From: Hydrocarboniphaga sp.
Lineage (GTDB): Bacteria; Pseudomonadota; Gammaproteobacteria; Nevskiales; Nevskiaceae
Direction of reading: 5' to 3'
NCBI RefSeq assembly: GCF_028291725.1
Contig: NZ_JAQGNT010000058.1
Location: forward strand, 1-35,567
Length of the DNA stretch: 35,567 bases
This document shows, piece by piece, positions 23,642-31,898 of the stretch. The notes beneath the pieces were generated by a model. The model searched no databases, was not told the DNA's origin, and saw only the letters and a list, made by a program, of their open reading frames with translations. Positions within the stretch are counted from its first letter, which is position 1. Every line of letters starts with the position of its first letter. Position numbers and translations under genes: made by a program.

Positions 23642-24559
23642 TCAGCCTGCTGTGTTGATGGTCTGCACGAGCCGGCGCAGGCCTTCGTCGAAGCTTACTG
23701 TGCAGGGCCCGGTGATCGAGCGCCGGCGCGTGATGTCGGCGACGTTGCCGCGCGGCGCGCCGGGCACCTCGTGCACGGCGAGCTTCGCCTCGATGCCCAG
23801 CAACTGCGCGGCCGATGCACACCACTGCTGTGCGGTTACCACCTCGTCGCCGGCCCAGTTGGTGACCAGCGGCGGAACGCCCGCGGAGCCGAGCAGGGCT
23901 TCGATCTGCGTGCACAAGTCGTCGACGTGGATCGGGCTGTGCGGGTTGGGGTCGAACGGCACCGGCACGTCCTGGCCGGCCTGCATCGCGCGGATCTGCA
24001 GCGACGGCAGGTGGCCAGCGCGGCCGTAGACGGTGTTGAGGCGCACGATCGTGGTCGGCAGATCGAAGGCGCGCGCGCAGTAGCGCGCCACCGCCTCCTC
24101 GGCGATCTTGGACACCGGGCTGCTCGGTGACCACGTGGCCCAGGCTCGGCCCAGCAGGCCGTCCTCGTCGTGCGCGTGATAGGGATCGTCGTGTGGCGAA
24201 TACACCGCGGCGGACGACACCACGAGCGCCGCCTTGGCCTTGCGGCAATGCTGCAACAGAAAGCCGGTGCCTTCGCCATTCGTACGGAAAGCCTGGTCGA
24301 ACTGTCCAGGCCCTTGCGGCACGCGCGCGAATGCGAAATGCAGCACGTAGTGGAAATCGTCGGGCACGCCGGCCAGATCGCCGCTGCCCAGGTCGGCGCT
24401 GCAGCTGCGCACGCCCAGCGCCTCAAGCCGCATGCGGTCGGCCGGATTGCCGAAGCGCGCAAGCGCCCAGACCTCGTTGTCGCGCGCGAGATATTCGGTG
24501 ATGGGCGAGGCGACGCTGCCGGCCGCGCCGGTGATCAGGATCTTGTTGCCTGAGAGCAT
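23642..24559 (-). CDS. NAD-dependent epimerase/dehydratase family protein (atypical active site)
   Basis: Extended SDR with a Rossmann fold, 305 aa. The N-terminal motif is T10-G-A-A-G14-S-V-A17 (the third Gly of TGxxGxxG is Ala). The VVSSAAVY strand carries the usual Ser/Thr region, and the downstream VRLNTVYG and PIHVDDL blocks are typical. The YxxxK position reads S147-P-V-S-K151, so the catalytic Tyr is Ser. Either another residue serves as the acid/base or the reaction differs. The open frame continues upstream to 24649, but ATG 24559 is where homology starts. It is the third gene in the minus-strand operon. Substrate unknown. Confidence 0.87.
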   Translation of the reverse strand: MLSGNKILITGAAGSVASPITEYLARDNEVWALARFGNPADRMRLEALGVRSCSADLGSGDLAGVPDDFHYVLHFAFARVPQGPGQFDQAFRTNGEGTGFLLQHCRKAKAALVVSSAAVYSPHDDPYHAHDEDGLLGRAWATWSPSSPVSKIAEEAVARYCARAFDLPTTIVRLNTVYGRAGHLPSLQIRAMQAGQDVPVPFDPNPHSPIHVDDLCTQIEALLGSAGVPPLVTNWAGDEVVTAQQWCASAAQLLGIEAKLAVHEVPGAPRGNVADITRRRSITGPCTVSFDEGLRRLVQTINTAG

Positions 24560-24665
24560 GGGGTGTTCTCGTGTTGGAGTTGCTCGCTCGTTGCCGCATT
24601 CGCCGAAGATCGATTCAAAAACGAGCGGACATGGCGATTGCCTGCGCATGCGTTGTTGGTTTAAA

Positions 24666-25457
24666 TCAGCCCGCGAGCAGCGCGGCCACCGATCCGCCGT
24701 CGATGCGCAGGTCGGTGCCGGTGACGTAGCCCGCCGCGGGGCTGGCCAGCCACTGCACCGCCGCGGCGATGTCCTCGGTATTGCCGATGCGCTTGAGCGG
24801 GCAGTTGGCGAGCACCGCGGCGACCTCGGGGCTGCTCTGTTCCAGCCGGCCCATGGGCGTGGCGATCAGGCCCGGGCTCACCGACACCACGCGCGCGCCG
24901 CGCGCGGCCCAGGGCAGCGCCGCCGCCTGCACGCGCAGCTGGGTGCCGCGCTTGGCCAGGCAATAGGCGAGCTGTGGCTCGTCGCGATGCAGGCCCGCGA
25001 CCGCATCCAGCAGTTGCGCGGCGGGCAGGCTGGCGAGCGCGCGTTCCAGCTCTGCGGACACCGGGATGAACGAGCCGGCCATGCTCGCGATCACCACCGC
25101 CACGCTGCCGGCGCGTGCGAGTTCGACGAAGGCGTCCAGGACCAGCGCCGTGCCGAGCAGGTCGACCTCGTAGATGCGCGCGCTGCCCGCCATCAGCGGC
25201 GATACGCCGGCAGTGAGCACGAGCGTCCGCAGCGGCCCGAGATGGCGCGCAGCTTCGGCGAGCTGCGCGACGGCCTCGCGATCGGAGACGTCCATCATCT
25301 GCGTCCGCACGTCGAAACCGTCGGCACTGAGTTCGCCGGCTGCGGATTGCAGCTGCTTTGCGTCGCAGTCCGCCAGCAGCAGGCGATGGCCCGAGCCCAG
25401 ACGGCGCGCGCAGGCCGTGCCCATGCCGCCCACGCCGATGACGACGATCAGCTCCAT
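24666..25457 (-). CDS. Short-chain dehydrogenase/reductase (SDR)
   Basis: Classical-type SDR, 263 aa, NAD(P)-dependent alcohol/ketone oxidoreductase. The cofactor motif is compact, G8-V-G-G-M-G13, right at the N-terminus. MMDVSD binds the adenine ring region. The catalytic residues look intact: S125, Y165 and K169 (YCLAK), followed by VSPGLIATPM. A C-terminal VTGTDLRIDGG closes the fold. It starts 10 nt after the preceding SDR stop. A longer insertion between S125 and Y165 (39 residues, where about 12 is usual) suggests a modified substrate lid, as in 3-alpha-hydroxysteroid dehydrogenase/carbonyl reductases, which share this spacing. That similarity makes a steroid-like substrate plausible but not proven. 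Confidence 0.9.
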   Translation of the reverse strand: MELIVVIGVGGMGTACARRLGSGHRLLLADCDAKQLQSAAGELSADGFDVRTQMMDVSDREAVAQLAEAARHLGPLRTLVLTAGVSPLMAGSARIYEVDLLGTALVLDAFVELARAGSVAVVIASMAGSFIPVSAELERALASLPAAQLLDAVAGLHRDEPQLAYCLAKRGTQLRVQAAALPWAARGARVVSVSPGLIATPMGRLEQSSPEVAAVLANCPLKRIGNTEDIAAAVQWLASPAAGYVTGTDLRIDGGSVAALLAG

Positions 25458-25466
25458 GCGCAGCCT

Positions 25467-26270
25467 TTAGAACATGCTCTGGACGAAACCGCCGTCGCAG
25501 AGAATGGTTTCGCCCGTGGTGTAACCCGCGCGTTGTGAGCACAGGTACACCGCGAGGCTCGCTTCCTCTTCGGGCTTGCCGTAGCGGCCCATGGGGATCA
25601 CGCTCAGGAAGGCTTGGCTCCAGGCCTCCTCGCTCATGCCCAGGTCGGCTGCGCGGTCCTTGAAGAACCCGGCGCGCTGCTCGGTGTCGATCACCCCGGT
25701 GGCGACGGTGTTGACGGTGACGCCGAAGGGCGCGAGCTCCGACGCCAGCGTCTTCTGCAGGCCCACCGCGGCGATGCGCACGGTGTTGGTCAGCGCGTAG
25801 CTGAAGTTCAAGGTCGAACGCACCGGCTGCTTCACCGCGCCCGATCCGATCAGCACGATGCGGCCCCAGCGCTGTTGCTTCATGTGCGGGATCACGCTGC
25901 GCACGAAGCGCGAGAACGTGAGCACGCTGAGATGGAAGGCCTCGGCGAAATCGACTTCCGTAAGATCGTGGAACGAGCCCGACTTGGGGCCGTCGATGCT
26001 CTGGATGGCGATGTCCGGCGCGCCGAAGGCCTGCTCGGCTGCGCGCAGCACTTTGGCGTAGTTGTCGAGCTGCAGCAGGTCGGTGGCGACGCCGACGGCT
26101 TGTCCGCCCTCGGCGCGGATGACGTCGACGACTTCGTCGATGTTCTTCTGCGTGCGCGCCGCGATGACCAGCTTGCAGCCGTTGCGTGCGAGTTCCAGCG
26201 CCGCGGCGCGGCCGATGCCCTTGCTGCCACCGGCGACGACGGCGACCTTGCCTGCGATACCGAGATCCAT
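25467..26270 (-). CDS. SDR family oxidoreductase with YxxxN in place of YxxxK
   Basis: A 267-aa SDR. The cofactor loop G14-G-S-K-G-I-G20 is normal and S143 and Y158 align with the catalytic Ser and Tyr, but the lysine position is N162 (YALTN). The NNAG motif is also altered (QSIDG). C-terminal features are usual: VNTVATGVIDT, YGKPEEEA, and TTGETILCDGG. The missing lysine should weaken ordinary dehydrogenase chemistry, so it may be a specialised enzyme or reductase of unusual mechanism. ATG 26270 is preceded by AGGAGAACG. It is the first gene of the minus-strand operon, downstream of operator-like site 4. Confidence 0.9.
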   Translation of the reverse strand: MDLGIAGKVAVVAGGSKGIGRAAALELARNGCKLVIAARTQKNIDEVVDVIRAEGGQAVGVATDLLQLDNYAKVLRAAEQAFGAPDIAIQSIDGPKSGSFHDLTEVDFAEAFHLSVLTFSRFVRSVIPHMKQQRWGRIVLIGSGAVKQPVRSTLNFSYALTNTVRIAAVGLQKTLASELAPFGVTVNTVATGVIDTEQRAGFFKDRAADLGMSEEAWSQAFLSVIPMGRYGKPEEEASLAVYLCSQRAGYTTGETILCDGGFVQSMF

Positions 26271-26289
26271 GCGTTCTCCTCTGCGGTTG

Positions 26290-26305
26290 CCCGCATGCAT
26301 GCGGG
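26290..26305. promoter_or_regulatory. 16-bp perfect palindrome in SDR operon leader
   Basis: CCCGCATG immediately followed by CATGCGGG, 20 bp upstream of the SDR start and 22 bp from operator site 4. It has no spacer, so it is more likely a protein-binding site than an RNA hairpin. Not seen elsewhere in the window. Function unknown. Confidence 0.35.
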
Positions 26306-26327
26306 TCGTCTTGCGCGTTGTTCTAAA

Positions 26328-26346
26328 AACTGACTATCCATCAACT
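26328..26346. promoter_or_regulatory. 19-bp inverted-repeat operator, site 4 (minus-strand SDR operon)
   Basis: AACTGAC-N5-ATCAACT, the same 7-5-7 layout as the other five sites with one departure in the right arm. It lies 57 bp upstream of the SDR start at 26270, with AT-rich flanks (TTCTAAAA; TAATGGAT) suited to a promoter. Confidence 0.55.
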
Positions 26347-26429
26347 AATGGATCGATGCAATGCCGGCTTATCAGTTTTCACGCTCGTTGCAGGAACAGA
26401 AGCGGTTGTAGGAGGCCGTATCCACGGCG

Positions 26430-26927
26430 CTACACCAGGTTTTGCGGCGCGCTCATGAACATCTCGCTGGCATCGGCATCGAGCCACATGTATTCCAGGT
26501 AGTGCCCGAGCCGGTCGCGCTGATCCGTATACAGATAGGCCGACGCGCCGAAGCCGCCTTCCATCGCAATCGGATGCCGGGCCGTGTCGAGTGTGGAGCG
26601 AAAGTCTTCCCACTCCTTGCGCTCGCCGCGCAGCCAGCAGCCCAGGTGATGGAAGCGCAGGCCGAAGCCGCTCGCGGGCAGGCCTTCGGAGTACAGCGTC
26701 GAGCTGCCGCCGTTGGGCTGGATCAGCTCCAGCTGGCGACCGCCGATCTGCGCGAGCGCGTATTCGATGTGCGCGCTCTCGGGTCCGCGCGGCGTCGCCA
26801 GTTCGATCGTCGACGGTGGCAGGCGCAACCACTGGCCAACGCCGTAGTCGCGGGCGAACAGATCGATCGCCGCCGTCAGATCCGTGGTGACGTAGGCCAC
26901 CTGGAAAAAGTCCTTGAACATCATCAT
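26430..26927 (-). CDS. VOC / glyoxalase-like family protein
   Basis: Small metal-dependent-type vicinal oxygen chelate protein, 165 aa from ATG 26927. Two beta-alpha-beta-beta-beta modules are recognisable: FFQVAYVTTDLTAAIDLFARDYGVG, then LELIQP, and FHHLGCWL..., ending YLEYMW. Likely metal ligands are Q9, the Glu of LELIQ, the His of FHHLG and the Glu of YLEYM. Members include dioxygenases, epimerases and isomerases; which applies cannot be told. The frame is open to a GTG overlapping the sulfotransferase stop at 26951, so the start could be 26954, 26942 or 26927; an AGGTG near 26927 favours the last. It is the last gene of its unit. Confidence 0.82.
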   Translation of the reverse strand: MMMFKDFFQVAYVTTDLTAAIDLFARDYGVGQWLRLPPSTIELATPRGPESAHIEYALAQIGGRQLELIQPNGGSSTLYSEGLPASGFGLRFHHLGCWLRGERKEWEDFRSTLDTARHPIAMEGGFGASAYLYTDQRDRLGHYLEYMWLDADASEMFMSAPQNLV

Positions 26928-26950
26928 CGGTGCACCTGGCATTGCCGCGC

Positions 26951-28207
26951 TCACAGCACTTCCACCGGAACCGGAAACCGCTCGAAGTAGAACGCAAAGC
27001 GCTCTCGCATCTCGGCGGGCCTGATGCCGAAGTCGCGCTCCAGGTGGTATTCGATCTGGCCGTGCTTGCCGCGCGGATGCGCGGCCACGGCGGCTTCGAG
27101 GTTGGCCTTCACTTCGGCGTCCAGCGGCAGGCCGGCCTTGGCGTAGATCTCGCCGACCGCGGCCCAGGGATCGGCCATCAGCTTGTCGAAGTAGACGTCG
27201 ACGCTATGCGCTTCTTCGAGCTGGTCGCGGTCGCGCACACAGCGGCGCAAGAGCTTTTCGTAGCGCGCGATCCAGTAGTCTGCGATGACGCGCGGTTCCA
27301 CGCGCTGGTTGCGCACGCGCGCGGCGTAGGCGATGGCGGTGATCGCCGACTGTATCGAAGCCACTGGATCGCGATGATTGATGACGATGGTCGCGTCGGG
27401 GAACACCGTGCGCAGCGGCAGCAGCTGCTCCATGTGCTGCGGACACTTCAGCAGCCAGCGGTTGGGGCCCTTGAACCAGGTCATCACCTGCAGGCCCTTC
27501 TTGAGATAGCGGTAGCTGCTGGTGATGTCGGTGGCGAAGTAGTGTTCCTGCCAGCGTCGCGACGGCACCAGCCATTCGAGGTAGTAGGACGAGAAATCGA
27601 GCGCCTGCAGCTCGATGTCCTCGGAGATGTGATCGGGCGCGAAGTCGTGGAAGCTCTTGATGTACGGCAGCAGCGCGTCGGCCTGCGCATAGTCCTGTTG
27701 CGAGCGCGTATGGCGCGGGTCAGGCTGGCCGGGCACGGGCTCCTCGCCGGGCGCCGGCACCGGCCGCGTGACTTCCCAGAAGGGCATCGAGCGCAGGCGC
27801 CGGTCGCCGGCGATGAAGCTCTGCAAATAGGTGGTGCCGGAACGCGGCAGGCCGGCGATCACGATCGGCCGGTCGATCGGGATCTGCAGAATCTCTGGAT
27901 GCCGCTTGACCAGGTCTTCGATGCGCAGGCGGTTGCCGGCATAGCGCACCATGTCCAAATAGGGCCCGAGGCGACCGAGTTCGGTGACGTTGTCGGCCTC
28001 CTGCAGCGCCTGCAGCCACAGGCGCAGGCGCGGGCGGAAATCCTCTTCGCCGAAATCGGAAAGCCCGGTAGCTTCGCGCGCCGCGCCGAGCACGGCGTCC
28101 TCGGTCAGAAGCGGTGGATTCGCCTGCGCCCAGGCCAGCGTCTGCTGCTGCAGTTGCGTGAGCACGGGCGCGCGGATGTCGGCGATGTCGATGCGTTGTC
28201 CAGCCAT
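26951..28207 (-). CDS. Sulfotransferase family protein
   Basis: A 418-aa protein of the Sulfotransfer_3 type. The PAPS phosphosulfate loop is G119-L-P-R-S-G-T-T126, and the 3'-phosphate region is IVINHRDPVASIQS. WLLKCPQHMEQL is the middle motif. A long N-terminal helical region (~1-110) is typical of this bacterial branch. It sits between the HsaA-like monooxygenase and the VOC gene on the minus strand. With the sulfotransferase at 22486 and the sulfatase-like protein at 29629 it makes three sulfate-related genes within 8.5 kb. A substrate such as a hydroxylated lipid is a guess. Confidence 0.9.
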   Translation of the reverse strand: MAGQRIDIADIRAPVLTQLQQQTLAWAQANPPLLTEDAVLGAAREATGLSDFGEEDFRPRLRLWLQALQEADNVTELGRLGPYLDMVRYAGNRLRIEDLVKRHPEILQIPIDRPIVIAGLPRSGTTYLQSFIAGDRRLRSMPFWEVTRPVPAPGEEPVPGQPDPRHTRSQQDYAQADALLPYIKSFHDFAPDHISEDIELQALDFSSYYLEWLVPSRRWQEHYFATDITSSYRYLKKGLQVMTWFKGPNRWLLKCPQHMEQLLPLRTVFPDATIVINHRDPVASIQSAITAIAYAARVRNQRVEPRVIADYWIARYEKLLRRCVRDRDQLEEAHSVDVYFDKLMADPWAAVGEIYAKAGLPLDAEVKANLEAAVAAHPRGKHGQIEYHLERDFGIRPAEMRERFAFYFERFPVPVEVL

Positions 28208-28282
28208 GATGTCTCCTCCAGCGATGGGTTCCGCGTGGGCTCGCCGGCGCTCTTGCGTCGCCTGGCGTAGCCTCGTGGGTTG

Positions 28283-29473
28283 TTACGGTGGTGCGGCGCT
28301 CGCGCCGTTCTCCAGCAGCAGCTTGCCGAGTTCGGCGGCGGCCGCCGCGGGATCGTTGCCGGGATGCGCGCGCGCTGCGCAGAGGTCGAGCCAGAAGCGC
28401 GTGAAGCGATGCGCCGAGAACACGCTCTTGGCGCCGATGTGGGGCATGAGCCCGTCGACCAGCGCGGTGCAGCGGCGCACGACCGAAGTGAGCACCACGC
28501 GGTGCTGCCAGGCCTCGGCGGGCGCCATGGTCTCGCCGGACGCGGCGCAGTCCATGAGCCGGGCGACGCTGCGGCGCAGCGAGGCGTCGAGCTCGTCGAC
28601 TTCGGAGCGCGCCTTCGCGGCGGCCTGTAGCGATGCCGGGTCCAGCTTGCTGGCGCCGCCGGGCGCCGCGAGCTTGGCGCGTGCCGTCTCCGTGAACGCC
28701 TCGATCGCGCCGCGTGCGCCGCCGATGCCCAGGCCCGCGACGGACGAGCCGAAGATGAACAGCCAGGGCATGCGGAACAGCGCTGCCTCGTGGATCGACT
28801 GCCGGCTGCCCGGCAGCAGTCCCTGGCCCGGCATCCAGCTGCGGTAGTCGGGCACGAACACGTCGGCGAGCCTGAGGTCGTTGCTGCCGGTGCCGCGCAG
28901 GCCGAAGGTCTGCCAGGTGTCGACGATCTCGTAATCGCTGCGCGGCACCAGGAACACGCGCATCTCGGGCTTGCCCTCGGCCGAGGCCGGCGGAACGATG
29001 CCGCCGATCAGCGCCCATTGTGCATGCGCGCTGCCGCTGGAATACGGCCATTGCCCGCTCACGCGGAAGCCGCCCTCGGCGCGCAGCACCTTGCCCATCG
29101 GCATGAACGAGGACGACAGCAGCGCGCCGGCATCCTCGCCCCAGACGTCGCGCTGCGCGCGCTCATCGAACAGCGCCAGCATGAAGCTCTGCACGCTGAG
29201 CACGCCGAACACCCAGGCCGTCGACAGGCATTGCTCGGCGAGGATGTTGGCGAGGTCGATCATCTGCTGCGGATGCGCCTCGTGCCCGCCCCAACGCGCC
29301 GGCTGCAACAGGCGCAGCAGGCCGGCCGCACGCAGCGCGGCTATGGTCTCGTCGGGAATGAGCCGCTCGCGATCGGTCTGCGCGGCGCGTGTGGGCAGCT
29401 GCGCGGCGATGGCCAGCGCCGCCTCGCGCAACGAGGCCGTCGAAGTATCGGGATGGGAAGTGCTGTCTGCCAT
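28283..29473 (-). CDS. Acyl-CoA dehydrogenase-fold flavin-dependent monooxygenase (HsaA-like)
   Basis: A 396-aa protein of the acyl-CoA dehydrogenase fold, in the branch that includes oxygenase components of two-component flavin monooxygenases (HsaA, p-hydroxyphenylacetate hydroxylase C2). Typical blocks are LLRLLQPARWGG, CLSTAWVFGV, GQWPYSSGSAHAQWALIGG, TFGLRGTGSND, and LADVFVPDYRS. It would use reduced FMN or FAD supplied by a separate reductase; no such reductase is encoded in the window. HsaA hydroxylates the A-ring product of steroid breakdown, which fits the theme but is not proven. ATG 29473 follows AGGAGACAAC; the frame is open upstream without homology. It has its own operator-like site (29576-29594). 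Confidence 0.88.
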   Translation of the reverse strand: MADSTSHPDTSTASLREAALAIAAQLPTRAAQTDRERLIPDETIAALRAAGLLRLLQPARWGGHEAHPQQMIDLANILAEQCLSTAWVFGVLSVQSFMLALFDERAQRDVWGEDAGALLSSSFMPMGKVLRAEGGFRVSGQWPYSSGSAHAQWALIGGIVPPASAEGKPEMRVFLVPRSDYEIVDTWQTFGLRGTGSNDLRLADVFVPDYRSWMPGQGLLPGSRQSIHEAALFRMPWLFIFGSSVAGLGIGGARGAIEAFTETARAKLAAPGGASKLDPASLQAAAKARSEVDELDASLRRSVARLMDCAASGETMAPAEAWQHRVVLTSVVRRCTALVDGLMPHIGAKSVFSAHRFTRFWLDLCAARAHPGNDPAAAAAELGKLLLENGASAAPP

Positions 29474-29575
29474 GCGGTTGTCTCCTGGGCTGCGACCTCT
29501 TTGGCCCTGATGACAGGACGTGGAGGCCGCTAATGCGTGATCCGCAGCGTGGTGGCGAGCGGGTGGGGCCACAGA

Positions 29576-29594
29576 AACTAACTAACTATTAGTT
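29576..29594. promoter_or_regulatory. 19-bp inverted-repeat operator, site 5 (HsaA-like unit)
   Basis: AACTAAC-N5-ATTAGTT, 102 bp upstream of the monooxygenase start and just past the end of the MBL gene. It has six of seven complementary positions between arms. An outer pair, ACAGAA (29571-29576) / TTCTGT (29593-29598), adds further symmetry. The CTAA form of the core is also half present in site 6 (GTTAGCT). This implies a promoter internal to the minus-strand block. Confidence 0.5.
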
Positions 29595-29628
29595 CTGTGC
29601 CAAGTCCGATGCAGACGCGCCATCGGTT

Positions 29629-30960
29629 TCACGCAGCCGCCCCCTGCGCCAGCCTCGCGCGCGTCTGGTCAATCTCGCCCTGAAGCCAGAACAGGAACCA
29701 GCGATTCTTGGGTGAGCTTTCGGCCAGCAGGCGTTCGTGCGCTTCCAGGTAGACCTGCAAGGCCTCCGCGAGCCGCGGAACCTTGGCCAGCGCGATCTCG
29801 CTGAGATGGATCGCGTCCAGGCTGCGGCCGTCGGCCAGCAGCTTGCGCGCACGCGCCGCCAGCGCGGCAGGGCCGGCGACGTCGGCGATTTCGGCGTAGA
29901 CGTCCCGCACCGGCACCGGGTAGATCTCGGTGGTCGACTTGAACAGGAACCAGCCGGCGTAGCCATACCAGATCGCCTGCACCGCCCACATCACGGTGCC
30001 GTAATCCTCACCCACCTTCAGCGCCTCTGGCAGCTTGATCTCGCGCATCAGCGCATACAGTTCCTTGCCGGTGTTCATGCCCTTCACGGTCTCGTCGTGC
30101 ACGTATTGCACCGCGTCGCGCAGGCGCTTGAGTTCGTCGTGCACGAGTTGCGCGCCGGCGACAGGCTCGAAGTGCCCGGTGATCAGCAGCTCGGCGCCCA
30201 GCGACAGCAGCTTGTCGTAGGTGCCGATGTAGGGCAGCACCGGCCGCGGCTTGTCGCCGCGGATGGTGTGCAGGTTGGGCATGTGCGGAAACAGCGGGCC
30301 CAGGCAGTTGCCGGTGAAGACGATGCGCTGGTCGGGCAGCCACACCAGCAGCGAATCCAGCGTCTCGCCGCCCGGTATCGCGATGATCTCGAAGCGCACG
30401 CCGCCCAGCGTGAAGCGATGCGTCGCTTCCTTGTCGATCAGGACCGTTGCCTCGGCGCGCTGGTGCGCGGTCTCCATGCCGCGCTTCATCGCCTCGCGAT
30501 CGGCCTCGGCCAGGCTGCTGAGCACCTGCGGGAAGAAGCGCGGATTGCGGATGTCGCGGAAACCCTTGATGCGTTCGTCGTCGATCTGGCAGTTGGGGCT
30601 GTCGCGATGCGCGATCACTTCCACGCCCGGGCCGGCGAAAGCGGGGAGGCCGCCGACGTTGTCGACGTGGCCCTGCGTGAGGATCACGTAGCGCAGCGGG
30701 CCGCTGCTGACCTGCGCGAATTTCTGCCGATGGATTTCGCCTTCCACGACCAGGCCCGGGCAGACGAGCACGTCGCCCTCGGAGGTCTTGATCAGGTAGC
30801 TGTTGGTCATGCCCTCCGACTGGTAGATGAAGTCGTTGAGCTTGAGCAGCGGCGAAGACAGGCTGGCGAGCCTGAAGGCGGTGGAGCCGGGGCGCGTCTC
30901 GCGCAGCGGGCCATCGGCCGGCTCGGGATTCCAGTTGACGATGTCGGGATGCTGGGTCAT
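29629..30960 (-). CDS. Alkyl-sulfatase-like MBL-fold protein with altered metal site
   Basis: A 443-aa metallo-beta-lactamase-fold protein related to SdsA1/BDS1-type alkyl sulfatases. The N-terminal MBL domain is followed by an alkyl-sulfatase-dimerisation-like segment (YGTVMWAVQAIWYGYAGWF) and a C-terminal helical part. The canonical THxHxDH reads T95-Q96-G-H98-V-D100-N101, so two metal histidines are Gln and Asn. The GGE motif and the NLHTIRGD stretch match the sulfatase pattern, but the glutamate before N (usually EN) is Gly (FTGN). A last histidine is kept in ITGHFEP. It may bind one metal or act differently. It starts 4 nt after the SDR stop and is in the same operon. Confidence 0.85.
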   Translation of the reverse strand: MTQHPDIVNWNPEPADGPLRETRPGSTAFRLASLSSPLLKLNDFIYQSEGMTNSYLIKTSEGDVLVCPGLVVEGEIHRQKFAQVSSGPLRYVILTQGHVDNVGGLPAFAGPGVEVIAHRDSPNCQIDDERIKGFRDIRNPRFFPQVLSSLAEADREAMKRGMETAHQRAEATVLIDKEATHRFTLGGVRFEIIAIPGGETLDSLLVWLPDQRIVFTGNCLGPLFPHMPNLHTIRGDKPRPVLPYIGTYDKLLSLGAELLITGHFEPVAGAQLVHDELKRLRDAVQYVHDETVKGMNTGKELYALMREIKLPEALKVGEDYGTVMWAVQAIWYGYAGWFLFKSTTEIYPVPVRDVYAEIADVAGPAALAARARKLLADGRSLDAIHLSEIALAKVPRLAEALQVYLEAHERLLAESSPKNRWFLFWLQGEIDQTRARLAQGAAA

Positions 30961-30964
30961 GGGA

Positions 30965-31738
30965 CTATCCGGCGATGGAGAAGCCGCCGCAGATCGGCAG
31001 CGTTTGGCCGGTCGTCCACGACGACGCCGGGGAAGTCAGAAACAGCACGCCGGCGGCGATGTCTTCGGGCTGGCCCAGGCGCTGCAACGGCACGCGCTGC
31101 AGCAGATGCGCGACCGTGTCCGGATTGCCGGCGAGGCCGCCGGTCTGACGCGACACCACCAATCCCGCCGCAACGGCGTTGGCGCGGATTCCATATCGCG
31201 CCCAGCTCACCGCGAAGGTCTTCATCAGCTGCACGAGGCCGGCCTTGGCCGCGCCGTAACCGGGCACGATCTCGATGCCGAAGTACGAGGACATCGAGGC
31301 GATGCCGATCACGCTGGCGCCGCCTTCGAGCTTGCTGGCCTTCAGCAGCGGCAGGCAGGCGTGCGAGAGACGGTAGATGCCGGTGAGGTGCATCTCGATG
31401 GCGGTGGCGAAGTGGTCGGGCTCGGATTCGTCGATGCCGATGCTGGCCAGCGCGATGCCGCCGCTGTGCACCAGGATGTCGAGCGCCGGCAGCTCGGCGG
31501 CCACGCGCGCGATGCCGGCCTTGTCGGTGACGTCGAGCTGCAGGTAGCGATAGGCGCCGAGGTCTTCGTCGTATGCGCGGGCATTCGCGCGCGTTCCGGT
31601 GATGGTGACGCTGGCGCCCGCATGAAGATAGGCGGCCGCAACGGCCGCGCCGATGCCGCTGGTGCCGCCGGTGACCAGCACCTGCACGCCGCGGTAGTCG
31701 AAGCTGATGCGCGGCCAGGCCGCGGTTGGGGTTGCCAT
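30965..31738 (-). CDS. Short-chain dehydrogenase/reductase (SDR)
   Basis: Classical SDR, 257 aa. The cofactor motif is T23-G-G-T-S-G-I-G30, the LDVTD segment follows, and the catalytic residues are intact: S148, Y161 and K165 (YGAAK). The NNAG site reads HSGGI. The C-terminus closes with WTTGQTLPICGGF. ATG 31738 is preceded by GGACGAG; a long upstream open frame has no homology and crosses the promoter region. It is the first gene of the SDR-MBL unit and diverges from the MFS transporter, with operator-like site 6 between them. It likely interconverts a ring hydroxyl and ketone. Confidence 0.92.
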   Translation of the reverse strand: MATPTAAWPRISFDYRGVQVLVTGGTSGIGAAVAAAYLHAGASVTITGTRANARAYDEDLGAYRYLQLDVTDKAGIARVAAELPALDILVHSGGIALASIGIDESEPDHFATAIEMHLTGIYRLSHACLPLLKASKLEGGASVIGIASMSSYFGIEIVPGYGAAKAGLVQLMKTFAVSWARYGIRANAVAAGLVVSRQTGGLAGNPDTVAHLLQRVPLQRLGQPEDIAAGVLFLTSPASSWTTGQTLPICGGFSIAG

Positions 31739-31898
31739 GTTCTCGTCCGTTTTCCCGTCGTTGCAATGCCGCTTCTGTTGTGTTGCGGCTGTTGCGAAAG
31801 CATAGGACGGCGCGTCCGCGCGCGGCGCGGCGCATCGTTTCGAGTTCGCGCCAGGCTTTCGTAAACGCGTCGTCCGCGAACGACGGGCCACCCATATG

